Program-made: the position numbers and the translations under genes
The notes under the pieces: generated by a model
Told to the model about the DNA's origin: nothing
The model's database searches: none
The model's input: only the letters and a program-made list of their open reading frames with translations
Source of the DNA: Acidobacteriales bacterium 59-55
GTDB lineage: Bacteria; Acidobacteriota; Terriglobia; Terriglobales; Acidobacteriaceae
Assembly (NCBI GenBank): GCA_001897435.1
Contig: MKSV01000007.1
Location: forward strand, 1,516,493-1,580,492
Reading direction: 5' to 3'
Length of the DNA: 64,000 nt
Part shown: positions 34,483 through 45,523 of the stretch, one piece after another
How the letters are laid out: every line of letters begins with the position of its first letter
How positions within the stretch are numbered: position 1 is the stretch's first letter

Positions 34483-35842
34483 CCTCTTTCTTCGCGTGTT
34501 CCTTACATTTTGGCTGGCGTCCGCACTTGTGCTCTTGAGTTTAGCTGTCATTACAGCTGCGACAAATGCACGTCCTCTTGCCCACCGATGGCTGATGCAT
34601 TCACTGGATCTCTATGCGAAGACTGCAATCGATGCATACGAAGAGGGAGGTTCGAAAAGACTCAATGAATATCTCATAGACATTCAAAGTGATGCGCTTA
34701 CATCTGCCGTTCTTCTCGTGGACAATTCTGATGCTGCTGCGAGTCCAATGCCACCTGGCGCTGTAGATTTACTGGCCAGAGCTCGATCCGAGAAGCGTTC
34801 GGAATACTCCTTCGATTCTACGTGGCTTGGCGTAGTCAGGCAGACGCACGGCGATCATGTCTACTTCTTCATCGCCCAAGTGCCGCAAGTGAAGATGTTT
34901 GGGAACTATGTTGACCCAGAAAAAGGACCGTTTCGAACGGCCTTTGTGTTGGTCATTTCGGCGGCTCTCTGCGGTCTGCTTGCTCGAAGCATTACGAAGC
35001 CAATCAGAAGCTTGCAGAGGACTGCCATGGATATCGCAGGCGGGGATCTCACGGCACGCGCCTCACCCGCCCTCGCGGGTCGTACCGACGAACTTGCTTC
35101 GTTGGCCCATGACTTTGATCGCATGGCTGAGCGAGTTCAGCTTTTACTCGAACAGCAAAAGCTATTGCTCCGTGATATATCCCACGAACTGCGCTCGCCT
35201 CTAGCACGGCTAACTGTCTCGGCGGAGCTGGTACATCGTGGTGATCTCGCTGCAGCAGCTCGTATGCAGGCCGATATCAAGACCTTGGAGACGATGATTT
35301 CGGATTTGCTGACGCTTGCCCGGATTGACGCCTCGGATAAACACTCACGACGCGAATCAATTCACATAGGCCGATTGATACAACAAATTGTTAAGGATGC
35401 ATCGTTTGAAGGAGAGGCTGAGGCAAAGACGGTCGTTCAGACAGGCGTCTTCGACCGCTATATTTCGGGAGACACGGGTCTCCTACACAGCTGTATCGAG
35501 AACATTGTGCGCAACGCGCTCAAACATACACCGGGAGCCGGGGTTGTGGAAGTGAATATTGCAGATATCTCCAACTTCCGAGGCCCAATGATCGTCATCA
35601 CCACGAGAGATGAAGGTACTGGTGTCCCTGAAGAGGCTCTGGAGCAGATCTTCGACCCGTTCTTTCGAATCGCTTCTCAGAATTCTCACAAGCAAGGTGG
35701 CGCAGGTCTGGGCCTCTCCATTAGTAAAAGAATTGCGACATTGTATGGTGGAACAGTCGCAGCCCAGAACCTGCCCGGTGGATTTCAAGTGCAACTCTGC
35801 CTTCCAGCGGCTGTCAATCGTATAGGGAGGGGCCTGAGCTAA
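34475..35842 (+). CDS. CpxA-like sensor histidine kinase
   Basis: The 455-aa membrane kinase has an N-terminal membrane segment (about 7-28), a periplasmic domain (about 29-148), a second segment (about 152-172), HAMP (about 170-225), a dimerisation domain with phospho-His237 in ISHELRSPLARL, and an ATPase domain with N-box IENIVRNALKHT, DEGTGVP and GGAGLGLSI. It pairs with the response regulator just before it. Envelope stress is the expected signal by analogy with CpxA and by the neighbouring Spy-like gene. Confidence 0.92.
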   Translation: MRSLFLRVFLTFWLASALVLLSLAVITAATNARPLAHRWLMHSLDLYAKTAIDAYEEGGSKRLNEYLIDIQSDALTSAVLLVDNSDAAASPMPPGAVDLLARARSEKRSEYSFDSTWLGVVRQTHGDHVYFFIAQVPQVKMFGNYVDPEKGPFRTAFVLVISAALCGLLARSITKPIRSLQRTAMDIAGGDLTARASPALAGRTDELASLAHDFDRMAERVQLLLEQQKLLLRDISHELRSPLARLTVSAELVHRGDLAAAARMQADIKTLETMISDLLTLARIDASDKHSRRESIHIGRLIQQIVKDASFEGEAEAKTVVQTGVFDRYISGDTGLLHSCIENIVRNALKHTPGAGVVEVNIADISNFRGPMIVITTRDEGTGVPEEALEQIFDPFFRIASQNSHKQGGAGLGLSISKRIATLYGGTVAAQNLPGGFQVQLCLPAAVNRIGRGLS

Positions 35843-36129
35843 CGCCAGAATCCTGCCACAAATACCCAGGAACCATTCCGTTCAACCCACCTGGGAGCGA
35901 CCCAGACCACACCAGGGCGAGGCGGAAGCTCATATCTTCCGGGAACCCACACATACCGGGTACCTCCCCAGCGATAGTAACCAGGCAACCAGACATATCT
36001 TGGCCCTGGACGCGGTATTGGTCTTTCAACGATCACTCGGGGTGGACGCACGCGCACGACAACCTGAGACCATGCTGTTGATGCAGTGAGAGCAGCGGCT
36101 CCAGCTAACGTGATGAACAATTTTTTCAT
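35839..36129 (-). CDS. WXXGXW-repeat secreted protein
   Basis: The 96-aa protein has a signal peptide (1-21) and several WxPGxY/W repeats: VWLPGYYRWGG, VWVPGRYELPP and a final VFVAGFWR. Such small basic YXWXPGYW proteins are common in proteobacterial and acidobacterial envelopes, function unknown. It converges on the kinase gene with a 4-bp overlap of stops. Two TGTMAAGWWWTGTC sites lie 110-171 bp upstream. Confidence 0.8.
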   Translation of the reverse strand: MKKLFITLAGAAALTASTAWSQVVVRVRPPRVIVERPIPRPGPRYVWLPGYYRWGGTRYVWVPGRYELPPRPGVVWVAPRWVERNGSWVFVAGFWR

Positions 36130-36238
36130 ACCAAATGCTCCGAATTGGATTGGAGTGCATCACCACAAAAGCACTCTTCATGGTGACCGCTTCCATTCAG
36201 ATAGACACGGATGTCCTCTGCCCCGATGCTGCTGTTTC

Positions 36239-36252
36239 TGTAAAGAAATGTC
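36239..36252 (+). promoter_or_regulatory. TGTMAAGWWWTGTC motif, upstream of WXXGXW gene
   Basis: Reads TGTAAAGAAATGTC, a full match, 110 bp before the WXXGXW start. Confidence 0.6.
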
Positions 36253-36286
36253 GGGCGTTATATTCGTTCCGAAGAACTCTCCGAAC

Positions 36287-36300
36287 GACAAATCTTTACA
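36287..36300 (-). promoter_or_regulatory. TGTMAAGWWWTGTC motif, second site upstream of WXXGXW gene
   Basis: On the minus strand reads TGTAAAGATTTGTC, a full match, in the same orientation as the gene. The rest of the gap to 36584 shows no convincing gene. Confidence 0.65.
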
Positions 36301-36584
36301 TGAAACTAAACGGGCCGTTTGGTAGACATTTGTTTCTCGACTCAACGTTTTGCTCTGAACTAGTGCCCAGAATGCTAGAACTTTTGCTCTAACAGATCGG
36401 ACCGCACTCACACGAGCGGGTGGGTCCGGGATCAGGGGTCCAGGCGTGAGTGCTATTGGCCATTTCAAGTGATACTTGGACAAATGAAGACGACATCGAT
36501 AGAGCGCACCTGCGTCTGCAAGGGCCTCAGCGATGGAGGGTGAAAGCGGGTAACTCCCGTTCATCAGTCACCAAAACGCTTGGA

Positions 36585-37007
36585 TTAGGTAGCTACGGCT
36601 TCTCCTCGAAAGAACCACTCTACGCCGTATCTATCAGTAAGGCGACCGTACAGTCCGAATGGCATTTCTTTCAAGTCGACTTGGAATTCCTTATCTGCCC
36701 CATTAGACAGTCGGTCGAAGATGTCTCTAAGATCAGCAAGCTGATCGCCAGTGACGTAGATGGCCGTGGTGTTCCCTTGCTTGGGCATGCGGGTGGGATG
36801 CAGCCAATCCGTAGCCGAGAACTCAATTGCATTACTTTTCAGATAAGCGTTCGTTATTCTATCGTGTTTTTCTGCGGGAAATCCGTTCTTCATTGGCGTA
36901 TCCCCGAGCCGCGTAAGGGAAAGACTGCCGCCGAAGCAGGTTTGATAAAACTCCATGGCATCAGCACAGTTGCCGTCAAAGAGGAGGAATGGGCTAATAC
37001 GAAGCAT
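36585..37007 (-). CDS. PhnB-like VOC-family protein
   Basis: About 140 aa, starting MLRISPFLLFDGNCADAMEF with YQTCFGG, as in PhnB/3-demethylubiquinone-methyltransferase-like VOC proteins, and ending FGLYGRLTDRYGVEWFF. Role unknown. A second ATG four codons upstream is possible. One TGTMAAGWWWTGTC site lies 63 bp upstream. Confidence 0.88.
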   Translation of the reverse strand: MLRISPFLLFDGNCADAMEFYQTCFGGSLSLTRLGDTPMKNGFPAEKHDRITNAYLKSNAIEFSATDWLHPTRMPKQGNTTAIYVTGDQLADLRDIFDRLSNGADKEFQVDLKEMPFGLYGRLTDRYGVEWFFRGEAVAT

Positions 37008-37069
37008 TGAGATCTCCATACGATGAGCTATTGAACTTCATTGATTAGACATCACGGGCATGCAGGCAA

Positions 37070-37083
37070 TGTAAAGAATTGTC
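37070..37083 (+). promoter_or_regulatory. TGTMAAGWWWTGTC motif, upstream of PhnB-like gene
   Basis: Reads TGTAAAGAATTGTC, a full match, upstream of the VOC gene that starts at 37007. Confidence 0.6.
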
Positions 37084-37610
37084 GCCCAGCCTACGTGGAT
37101 GATGAACCGCTCTGAGGTCGTGATCGGCCCGTATGAACAGTCAATGAGCGGTAAGCCCTGTCGGCAACAACTGACGTTCGGGGAATGACCACGTAGGCTG
37201 TCAAATTCGCCCCTCTCGAGCGATTGCCGAAAACGCTGAGCAACATGGGCACAAAGACCCCAGTGAGCGATTGGTTGATTGCCGCGACATGCTTTGCGTC
37301 CTCGGCAAGTAGTTTGGGCAGCCAGCCATGCGCCATGTGGGTAAAGCGGAATCCGGCGAGCATTGCGGTTAGAAAGGCTAGGGAGAACTTGGAGGTGAAG
37401 GTATCCGAAAGGCGCGTGTGGACGATGAACGCCCAGCCAATTGGATTGGGCCGGCCAGGAGCACGCGGCTCCATCAAAGGCCGAATACATTGCCGCAGAC
37501 TTGTCTTCTCGACCAAACTAATCCTTGCAGTCACGCGGCGGACCATACATTATGAGGACTCATTTTAGTGGGCTGTTGCTGCTCGTACGAGCTCGGTGGT
37601 TTCGTAAGCG
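37084..37610. other. 527 bp without a convincing gene
   Basis: Open frames of 110-150 codons exist on both strands (for example 37091-37546 minus, with FTHMAHGWLPKLLAEDAKH, and an overlapping minus frame with VGWATILYIACMPV). None has a ribosome site or a known family. The two minus frames could be pieces of one frameshifted gene, but I cannot name it. Confidence 0.4.
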
Positions 37611-38726
37611 TCAGCGCCAGAATTGGGAGATTTGCTCGGCGAGGGCTTTGCCTTGGTTGTAACCTGCTTGAGCGGCGTGTCCACGCCTCGTCAAATCCAT
37701 CATGTTCATGCCTGCGCCGAGTGCGTGTTCCGAGTCGCTATCTGGGAAGATTGTTTCTACTTTGTTGCCATGCGCACGTAATTCGTCGACCTGTGCTGAA
37801 AGATGAAGTCCCCAATCCCGTGGTTTTCGTGTTCTGTCGCCGAGTGGTGGAATAACCAGAACCCGCTTGTATCCGGCTGCCAGATCGACATTCACGTCGG
37901 CTCGGTAGCCGCCATCAATGTATCGTTTGTCGCCGATCCTGTATGCGAAGCCGCCGGCACAGCTCGCGGCGACTGCGTCCACCAAATCGACCCCGCTGTG
38001 GCGATGGAACACGGCCGGTTCACCCGTATCGGCATCGACCGCCGGAATGAACATCATGCGCTCCGGCCATTCTTGTCTGGGCAGGCGAGCAGCGACGGTA
38101 TCACGCCACCGCATCTGCACAGAATTGTCCGATGACTCAGCCATTGCGAGCGCCTCCGCACCCAATCTGCGGCGCATATCGGACGCACCTTCAGCTTCAT
38201 GAATGATTCGGCTTGTCTTTTCCAGATGGTCGGCTGATCCCTTTGGAACGCGCCCACCGTTAGATACCATTGAACCAGTTTGTTGCTGGGGCGCAGCCGA
38301 AAGGATGTCGGCAAGCAGTTTGGTCGGGAGCGCACTTGTTATCTGCGCCGCGGCCGTCGAGCCGGCCGATGTACCGATGATCAGATCAGCCTTGGTAACG
38401 TCTAATCCGCCATCAAACAGGCCGGCGATGATTCCGATCAACCACGCATTGCCTGCTGCTCCTCCACCGCCGAGTACCAGCGCTCGCTCATTCACGACCG
38501 CAAGGTGCGTAATGCGCCTGTGCGCAGCGGTCAAGTGAAAGCCATGCTTGCTAATGTCCTCCAGGCAGGCAGTCACATCAACGCCTTGATAGGGCTCGTC
38601 GTGGTACAACTCTATGGTCTTGAAGCTGGTCCACGGGCCATATTGCTGTGGGAGATTCGCCCCTTGCTCATCGAGCGAAAAGCCGAACACGCGGTTCTGG
38701 CTCCTGAATGCATGTACTTTCGCCAT
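37611..38726 (-). CDS. Patatin-like phospholipase with an extra N-terminal domain
   Basis: The 371-aa protein has a patatin domain from about residue 80: GGGGAAGNAWLIG (oxyanion loop), LIIGTSAGSTAA (nucleophile Ser) and YIDGGYRADVN (catalytic Asp). Patatins hydrolyse acyl lipids. The first ~75 residues (QNRVFGFSLDEQGANLP, GVDVTACLEDI, HGFHLTAAH) look like a small protein often found alone, joined here in frame. It is divergent from a MarR gene, with three MarR-type palindromes between them. Confidence 0.85.
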   Translation of the reverse strand: MAKVHAFRSQNRVFGFSLDEQGANLPQQYGPWTSFKTIELYHDEPYQGVDVTACLEDISKHGFHLTAAHRRITHLAVVNERALVLGGGGAAGNAWLIGIIAGLFDGGLDVTKADLIIGTSAGSTAAAQITSALPTKLLADILSAAPQQQTGSMVSNGGRVPKGSADHLEKTSRIIHEAEGASDMRRRLGAEALAMAESSDNSVQMRWRDTVAARLPRQEWPERMMFIPAVDADTGEPAVFHRHSGVDLVDAVAASCAGGFAYRIGDKRYIDGGYRADVNVDLAAGYKRVLVIPPLGDRTRKPRDWGLHLSAQVDELRAHGNKVETIFPDSDSEHALGAGMNMMDLTRRGHAAQAGYNQGKALAEQISQFWR

Positions 38727-38831
38727 AGGTAGTTCTTACCGAGCTCTCTGAAAATCGGCTGGGACAAGTCTGCCCCTTTCATAGGTCCGTAGTAATCGAA
38801 TCACCGTTTGAAAGGGCGGCACTTTCCCGCG

Positions 38832-38914
38832 AGATCGTTGGCCTTACCAACGATCTATGTAAAGTTATCATGAATCATTGGTAACGCCAACGGTATATTG
38901 TTGGTATCACCAAT
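38832..38914. promoter_or_regulatory. Three TTGG-N5-CCAA operators between patatin and MarR genes
   Basis: TTGGCCTTACCAA lies inside a perfect 10-5-10 palindrome (38832-38856). TTGGTAACGCCAA (38878-38890) and TTGGTATCACCAA (38901-38913) form a larger imperfect inverted repeat. They are probably bound by the MarR protein and may control both divergent genes. Confidence 0.7.
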
Positions 38915-38929
38915 CTTTTCGGGGACGCG

Positions 38930-39409
38930 ATGGACATCGTTCGACATGCCGGCCAGGCACCTTTACTGCGAGATCTGTCGTCCAGGTTGCTGAATCAAAC
39001 TGCCATTTTGGTTGGCAGAGTCGTGGGCGAAGCTCTCGCCGTGGAAGGTACTCATCGCTACCAACTCGCCGCGCTTGCGACACTCGATGCCTTTGGCGCC
39101 CTTTCACAAGCCGAACTATGCCGGCGGACGAACATCGACCGCAGTGATATGAACGCAGTTGTGAATGAGCTTGAGAAAGATGGCGCAGTCACGCGCGCTT
39201 CAGATCCCGATGACCGCCGTCAGAATATCGTTGAGCTCACAGAAACGGGCAAAGATCGCTTCGCCCGCCTGAAGACTAGCTTAAAAAAAGCGGAAGATCG
39301 CGCATTGGCTCCATTGGCGCCAGCAGACAGACGAGAATTGATGCGTTTGCTTCGGATACTTCACGACTATCACGCGGCTCCGCCGCCTCCCGCAGAGCCC
39401 CGGTACTGA
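38930..39409 (+). CDS. MarR-family transcriptional regulator
   Basis: The 159-aa protein has the MarR winged helix: HRYQLAALATLDAFGALSQA, LCRRTNIDRSDMNAVVNELE, and the wing with DPDDRRQNIVELTETGKD. MarR proteins are dimeric repressors released by small ligands, usually regulating the divergent neighbour, here the patatin. Three matching palindromes lie directly upstream of its start, so autoregulation is likely. Confidence 0.92.
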   Translation: MDIVRHAGQAPLLRDLSSRLLNQTAILVGRVVGEALAVEGTHRYQLAALATLDAFGALSQAELCRRTNIDRSDMNAVVNELEKDGAVTRASDPDDRRQNIVELTETGKDRFARLKTSLKKAEDRALAPLAPADRRELMRLLRILHDYHAAPPPPAEPRY

Positions 39410-39770
39410 AGCTCCGTCAAGCCAAGTGATCGGTCTAACCTGGGCAAAGCCTAAAATAAGCACGCGGGTCCCCCGGATTCGGTGAACGACGGTATCTACA
39501 TCCCGAGCGGAGCATCGTTTGACCACCAAACCGGGTGCCCACCTTCGCGAAACTAAGTGGGTTTGCAGAACTCCGAACGCAGCCGCAAGATGGAGTGACG
39601 AGGGACGCCCCCCGGAGAAGCGAGGAGTGAACTCTTCGCCCATTGGAAGAATTAAAGGAGTGCAGCGATTGCTCCAGATATCACGACTTATGAGGACTTG
39701 CCTGCGAACAGGGCGGACAGCGGAAGAATCCCGTTTGCCGCAGGAAGAGTGAACCGCTTCCCAGCGAAAG
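39410..39770. other. 361 bp without a recognised gene
   Basis: Between the stops of the convergent MarR and HxlR genes. A 77-codon frame on the plus strand (39519-39752) and a 120-codon frame on the minus strand have no ribosome site or family. No clear terminator or RNA is seen. Confidence 0.4.
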
Positions 39771-40106
39771 TCAGATAAAGGGATTTCGTTTCAAATGTTC
39801 TCTACCCCACGAACAGAGAACATCCAACACCGGGATCAACGTCCGTCCGTACGGCGTTAGGGAGTACCGCACTCGCAGGGGCAAGCCTTGCTCCAGATGA
39901 CGTTCCAGAATCCCAGCCCCTGTCATATCCCGCAGATGACGAAGAAGCATCCGCTCGGTAATTTCAGGAATACTCTTCCGCAATTCGTTCGTCCTCATCG
40001 GCCCGTCCAACAGTCGCCAGAGGATTGTGCCCTTCCATCGCCCATCGATGACGCTTAGCGTCACATCGATCGGGCATGGTGAGATCTCCTTCTTTGAAAC
40101 GCCCAC
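39771..40106 (-). CDS. HxlR-family transcriptional regulator
   Basis: The 111-aa protein has the HxlR winged helix: CPIDVTLSVIDGRWKGTILW, MRTNELRKSIPEITERML, and RVRYSLTPYGRTLIPVL. A single Cys near residue 11 is often redox- or electrophile-sensitive in this family. A perfect 18-bp palindrome lies upstream, shared with the divergent membrane gene. Confidence 0.92.
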   Translation of the reverse strand: MGVSKKEISPCPIDVTLSVIDGRWKGTILWRLLDGPMRTNELRKSIPEITERMLLRHLRDMTGAGILERHLEQGLPLRVRYSLTPYGRTLIPVLDVLCSWGREHLKRNPFI

Positions 40107-40117
40107 AGATTACTCCA

Positions 40118-40135
40118 ACTGACAAATTTGTCAGT
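40118..40135. promoter_or_regulatory. Perfect 18-bp palindrome, HxlR operator candidate
   Basis: ACTGACAAATTTGTCAGT lies 11 bp upstream of the HxlR start and 63 bp before the divergent membrane gene. Confidence 0.7.
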
Positions 40136-40198
40136 GCTGCTTTTTGCATCAGTGCTCCATTCGAAAGCGTCTTTAGCGAAGAGTCAATAGGAGCCCTT

Positions 40199-40630
40199 AT
40201 GCATTTGTTTAATATGGCTACCCTCCTCGTCATCCTTACGCTGGTAGGCGCCGAGTTTTCTGTATCCGCATTCGTGAACCCTGCCGCGTGGCGGCTCGAA
40301 CCCGAATCGCAGTTGAAAATGTTAAGCCGTTTTGCTCTCGTGCTTGGAAAAGTGATGCCGGTCTGGTACCTGCTCTCTACCCTGGTTCTCGGTATCCAGA
40401 CCTGGCTCTGTTGGCACACGCCTGAGCGCGCAATCCTGCTTACAGCAGATGCGATCTGGGTCCTTACTTCGGTGGCATCGATCTTTGCCCTGGTTCCACT
40501 CAATAATCGCGTGGCGGAAGGTGCTGCTGAGTGGCAGCGGATACATCGGATTTGGGACCGGAGACATCGAGTGCGTATAGCCGCTCTCGCCACCGCAGCC
40601 GTCCTGCTCACTTATGTAGTAGTCCGCTGA
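40199..40630 (+). CDS. DUF1772-like membrane protein
   Basis: The 143-aa protein has four hydrophobic segments (about 5-28, 50-70, 75-100, 122-142) and the NPAAWRLEP and EWQRIHRIWDRRHRVR blocks of DUF1772/anthrone-oxygenase-like proteins. The ATG at 40199 is chosen for topology; the frame is open back to 40076 over the operator. Probably repressed by the divergent HxlR protein. Confidence 0.75.
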   Translation: MHLFNMATLLVILTLVGAEFSVSAFVNPAAWRLEPESQLKMLSRFALVLGKVMPVWYLLSTLVLGIQTWLCWHTPERAILLTADAIWVLTSVASIFALVPLNNRVAEGAAEWQRIHRIWDRRHRVRIAALATAAVLLTYVVVR

Positions 40631-40727
40631 GGGATGCTCAGTCCCGGGAAACGGGCTTCTCGGGACACAGGGTGATACGGTCCGGCGTGTATCTTATTGG
40701 AAAAGATGAAGGGACCAAGAACAATTC

Positions 40728-42419
40728 ATGAGCGATGAAAGAAAAGTTGGTGGAATGAGCAGGCGCTCTTTCCTTTCCGCGAGCGCGATGGCTGCTCCCC
40801 TTGTGGCAAATGCGCTGGCGACGCCTCTTAAGGCAAGCCCGCTGGACGCACCAGCGATATCAACACGAGGCGCGAAGAAACGTAACGTACTGTTCATTTG
40901 CTGTGACGATCTAACCCCGCGGATCGGGAGCTTTGGAGATCCGGTTGCGAAGACGCCTCATCTGGATCGCTTGTCACAACTCGGTGTGCGGTTCGAGCGG
41001 AACTACTGCCAATACCCGCTTTGCGGTCCTTCGCGTGACTCTCTTATGACCGGACTGGCGCCGGACACGACACAGGTCTGGGACTTGAAGACAAACTTCC
41101 GCGACACAATTCCTGAGGCGGTCACACTGCCACAACTGTTTCAAAAGAACGGATACTTCACGGCGCGGACGGGGAAGATCTATCACTACAACAATCCCAG
41201 CGAGATTGGAACCCCAGGTTTCGATGATGCTGCAAGCTGGCAGGTGGCTGTCAATCCTGCCGGATACGATCGCATCCATGATGAAGGGCTCGTGACTTTC
41301 TATGCGACTGAAGAAAAGATTGTAGAAGCAGCCGGCAAGGCACAGAACTTCGAAGGGGCTCCGCATCTGTCAGAGCATCGCAAGCGTTCGAACATTCCAT
41401 GGTTGCGAGGAGGTAAGGGGCCGGGAGGGATTCGTATTGCCCAAGATGGGCGGACACCGATACTCCCGCTCAGTAAGAATGGAGATCTCGGTGTATCCAT
41501 CGCCGGATACGCCTCAGATGGCACAGATGAAATGATGACCGACTTTATGGTGGCGGAGTCTGCCATCGCAATGATGGAAGAGCACCGGGATGAGGCTTGG
41601 TTCATCGGTTCCGGCTTCTTTCGTCCGCATGTACCGTTCATCGTGCCATCGAAATACTTCGATATGTATTCCCTGGATGAAATGAGGCTTCCGATCCTTG
41701 CTTCTGATGAGCTGAAGGTGGCCCCAGAACTCGCCTACTTATCCATGAATGCGAACTATGGAATGACAGAACGGCAGCACCGCGAAGCTATGCGGGCCCA
41801 CTTCGCAGCCATCAGCTTTGTAGATGCGCAAGTAGGACGCCTGTTGGATACGGTGATGCGTCTGGAGCTGCTGGACAACACTGCGATCGTCTTCTGGTCT
41901 GATCATGGATTCATGGTTGGGGAGCACGGCCAGTGGGAGAAACGAATGCTCTTCGAAGCTTCGGCGCATGTCCCTCTTATCATTGCTGGAGCTGGAGTGC
42001 CTGCAAAAGGTAAAGCCTGCAAGAGAACTGTGGAGCATCTAAATATCTACCCAACTCTGTCAGAGATGTGCGAGTTGAACAACCGTCCCGCTAATCTGCA
42101 GGGTCATAGCATGCTGCCCTTGCTGTCGGATCCCGACGGACCGTGGGACCGACCAGCGATTACGCAGGTTGGACGCACTGTGGGATCACATGCAGTGATG
42201 GGATATTCGTTGCGGAGTGAGCGGTATCGTTACACGGCGTGGGGTAGTGCGGGCGTAGAGGGAGAAGAGCTCTACGACTACCAGACTGATCCGGGAGAAG
42301 TGAAGAACCTGGCGAAAGATATTGGGTCTGCTCATGTGAAATCGAAACTTCGGGCGAATCTTGAACACATCTGCGCAGCGAGAAGAGTCTTTGGAGATGT
42401 CACGAAGCGCGTTTCGTGA
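40728..42419 (+). CDS. Exported sulfatase (iduronate-2-sulfatase-like)
   Basis: The 563-aa protein starts with a twin-arginine signal (MSRRSFLSASAMAAPLV). The sulfatase domain has metal-binding NVLFICCDDL, the CxPSR motif CGPSR with Cys99, which is converted to formylglycine, FIGSGFFRPHVPF, and FWSDHGFMVGEHGQW near residue 390. It would remove sulfate from polysaccharides outside the cytoplasm. No formylglycine-generating enzyme is in the window. Monocistronic. Confidence 0.93.
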   Translation: MSDERKVGGMSRRSFLSASAMAAPLVANALATPLKASPLDAPAISTRGAKKRNVLFICCDDLTPRIGSFGDPVAKTPHLDRLSQLGVRFERNYCQYPLCGPSRDSLMTGLAPDTTQVWDLKTNFRDTIPEAVTLPQLFQKNGYFTARTGKIYHYNNPSEIGTPGFDDAASWQVAVNPAGYDRIHDEGLVTFYATEEKIVEAAGKAQNFEGAPHLSEHRKRSNIPWLRGGKGPGGIRIAQDGRTPILPLSKNGDLGVSIAGYASDGTDEMMTDFMVAESAIAMMEEHRDEAWFIGSGFFRPHVPFIVPSKYFDMYSLDEMRLPILASDELKVAPELAYLSMNANYGMTERQHREAMRAHFAAISFVDAQVGRLLDTVMRLELLDNTAIVFWSDHGFMVGEHGQWEKRMLFEASAHVPLIIAGAGVPAKGKACKRTVEHLNIYPTLSEMCELNNRPANLQGHSMLPLLSDPDGPWDRPAITQVGRTVGSHAVMGYSLRSERYRYTAWGSAGVEGEELYDYQTDPGEVKNLAKDIGSAHVKSKLRANLEHICAARRVFGDVTKRVS

Positions 42420-42719
42420 AGGAGATGAGGGCAGTATCACGCGATTTCGGCAAGCGATTGAGCCATCACGCTAACAAGGTCGATCTGAACAACTGTTAAG
42501 CAACGGAGTGGTGAGTCACAACAGGTAGCGATAAAGGCTCTTTGCGTCACTAATCCGCGTCCGGATTCCAGCTCAATGAGTGCATTGCCCTGTTGTCTCC
42601 AGTCGAGATTCAATATTGCACATAATGAGTCAACTCAAGCCGGGTTAAAAGGTTGAACCCAAACGCTTATCCACCTTTCGCCCTCTTCGGCCGAAGACAC
42701 TTGATGAAACCATCAAGTT

Positions 42720-43776
<1,057 letters not shown>

Positions 43777-43826
43777 TAGGCCTCCTCACTGACCGACTCC
43801 AGCCCACTGTCTTGCCCTACCGCTGT

Positions 43827-44828
<1,002 letters not shown>

Positions 44829-44837
44829 TCACCCTTC

Positions 44838-45491
44838 CTACTGCAGTTGAGAGACGCTTAACTTGAGCATCCCGATTGTCCTTAGCCACTTGTCGACTTC
44901 CGTGCGGACTTCTTCAGCTGTGCCATCTTTGATGGCAAGCAGCTGTCCATCTCTTTCCGATCCTCCCCGAGTGGAGAAGCCCTGCAGCACAGTGCTTTGC
45001 GGACACAGTTCCCGCACGGTCTGAAAGGTGCTCCCGGGGCCGTATCCGCCATTGGTGTTGAACGGGATGATTGTCTTTCCCCGGAAACTATAATGATGCA
45101 GGAAGCTCTTCATGGGCGGGGGCAGCTTCATATCCCAAGTTGGAAAGCCGACAAAGACAAAATCGTATTGATCCGGTCCGTCGATCACTGTCTTGAGAGG
45201 CGGGAGATAGCCGGTCTCATTCTCGCGAACGACTTGTTGTACGGTGGCGTGATAGTCCGCCGGGTACGGCGTTTGCAATTCAAGAGCGACCAGTATTCCG
45301 CCAACCTTTTCGTGGATGATGTCCGCGACGGCCTTGGTGTTGTTCGTTCGAGACAGATAAACGATCAGAATCTTCTTCTCCGCGCGCAGCCCCTGGCCTT
45401 TCGCTGGCCGTTGTTGCGACCAAGCGGCCCCAGACAGAAAGCAAACCGCCACGAAGGCAATCATCGACAAGAAATCTATTCGTCTCATCAT
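44838..45491 (-). CDS. Exported flavodoxin-family protein
   Basis: About 217 aa: a signal peptide (MIAFVAVCFLSGAAWSQ) and a flavodoxin domain with ILIVYLSRTNNTKAVADII (phosphate-binding loop), FVFVGFPTWDMKLPPPM and GKTIIPFNTNGGYG. It binds FMN and probably passes electrons; export of a flavodoxin is unusual but recurrent in this family. GGAGG precedes paired ATG codons at 45491. Its pairing with aldo/keto reductases suggests a shared redox pathway. Confidence 0.85.
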   Translation of the reverse strand: MMRRIDFLSMIAFVAVCFLSGAAWSQQRPAKGQGLRAEKKILIVYLSRTNNTKAVADIIHEKVGGILVALELQTPYPADYHATVQQVVRENETGYLPPLKTVIDGPDQYDFVFVGFPTWDMKLPPPMKSFLHHYSFRGKTIIPFNTNGGYGPGSTFQTVRELCPQSTVLQGFSTRGGSERDGQLLAIKDGTAEEVRTEVDKWLRTIGMLKLSVSQLQ

Positions 45492-45523
45492 CCTGCCCCC
45501 CTCCATCTTTCGGATGTTCGTGG

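Noticed and set aside
36178..36564. 128-codon minus-strand frame upstream of the WXXGXW gene
   Set aside because: No ribosome site, no family, and it covers the regulatory motifs.
38858..38871. Additional TGTMAAGWWWTGTC site before the patatin gene
   Set aside because: Only the first half (TGTAAAG) matches; the second half is ATCAT, so it was not counted.
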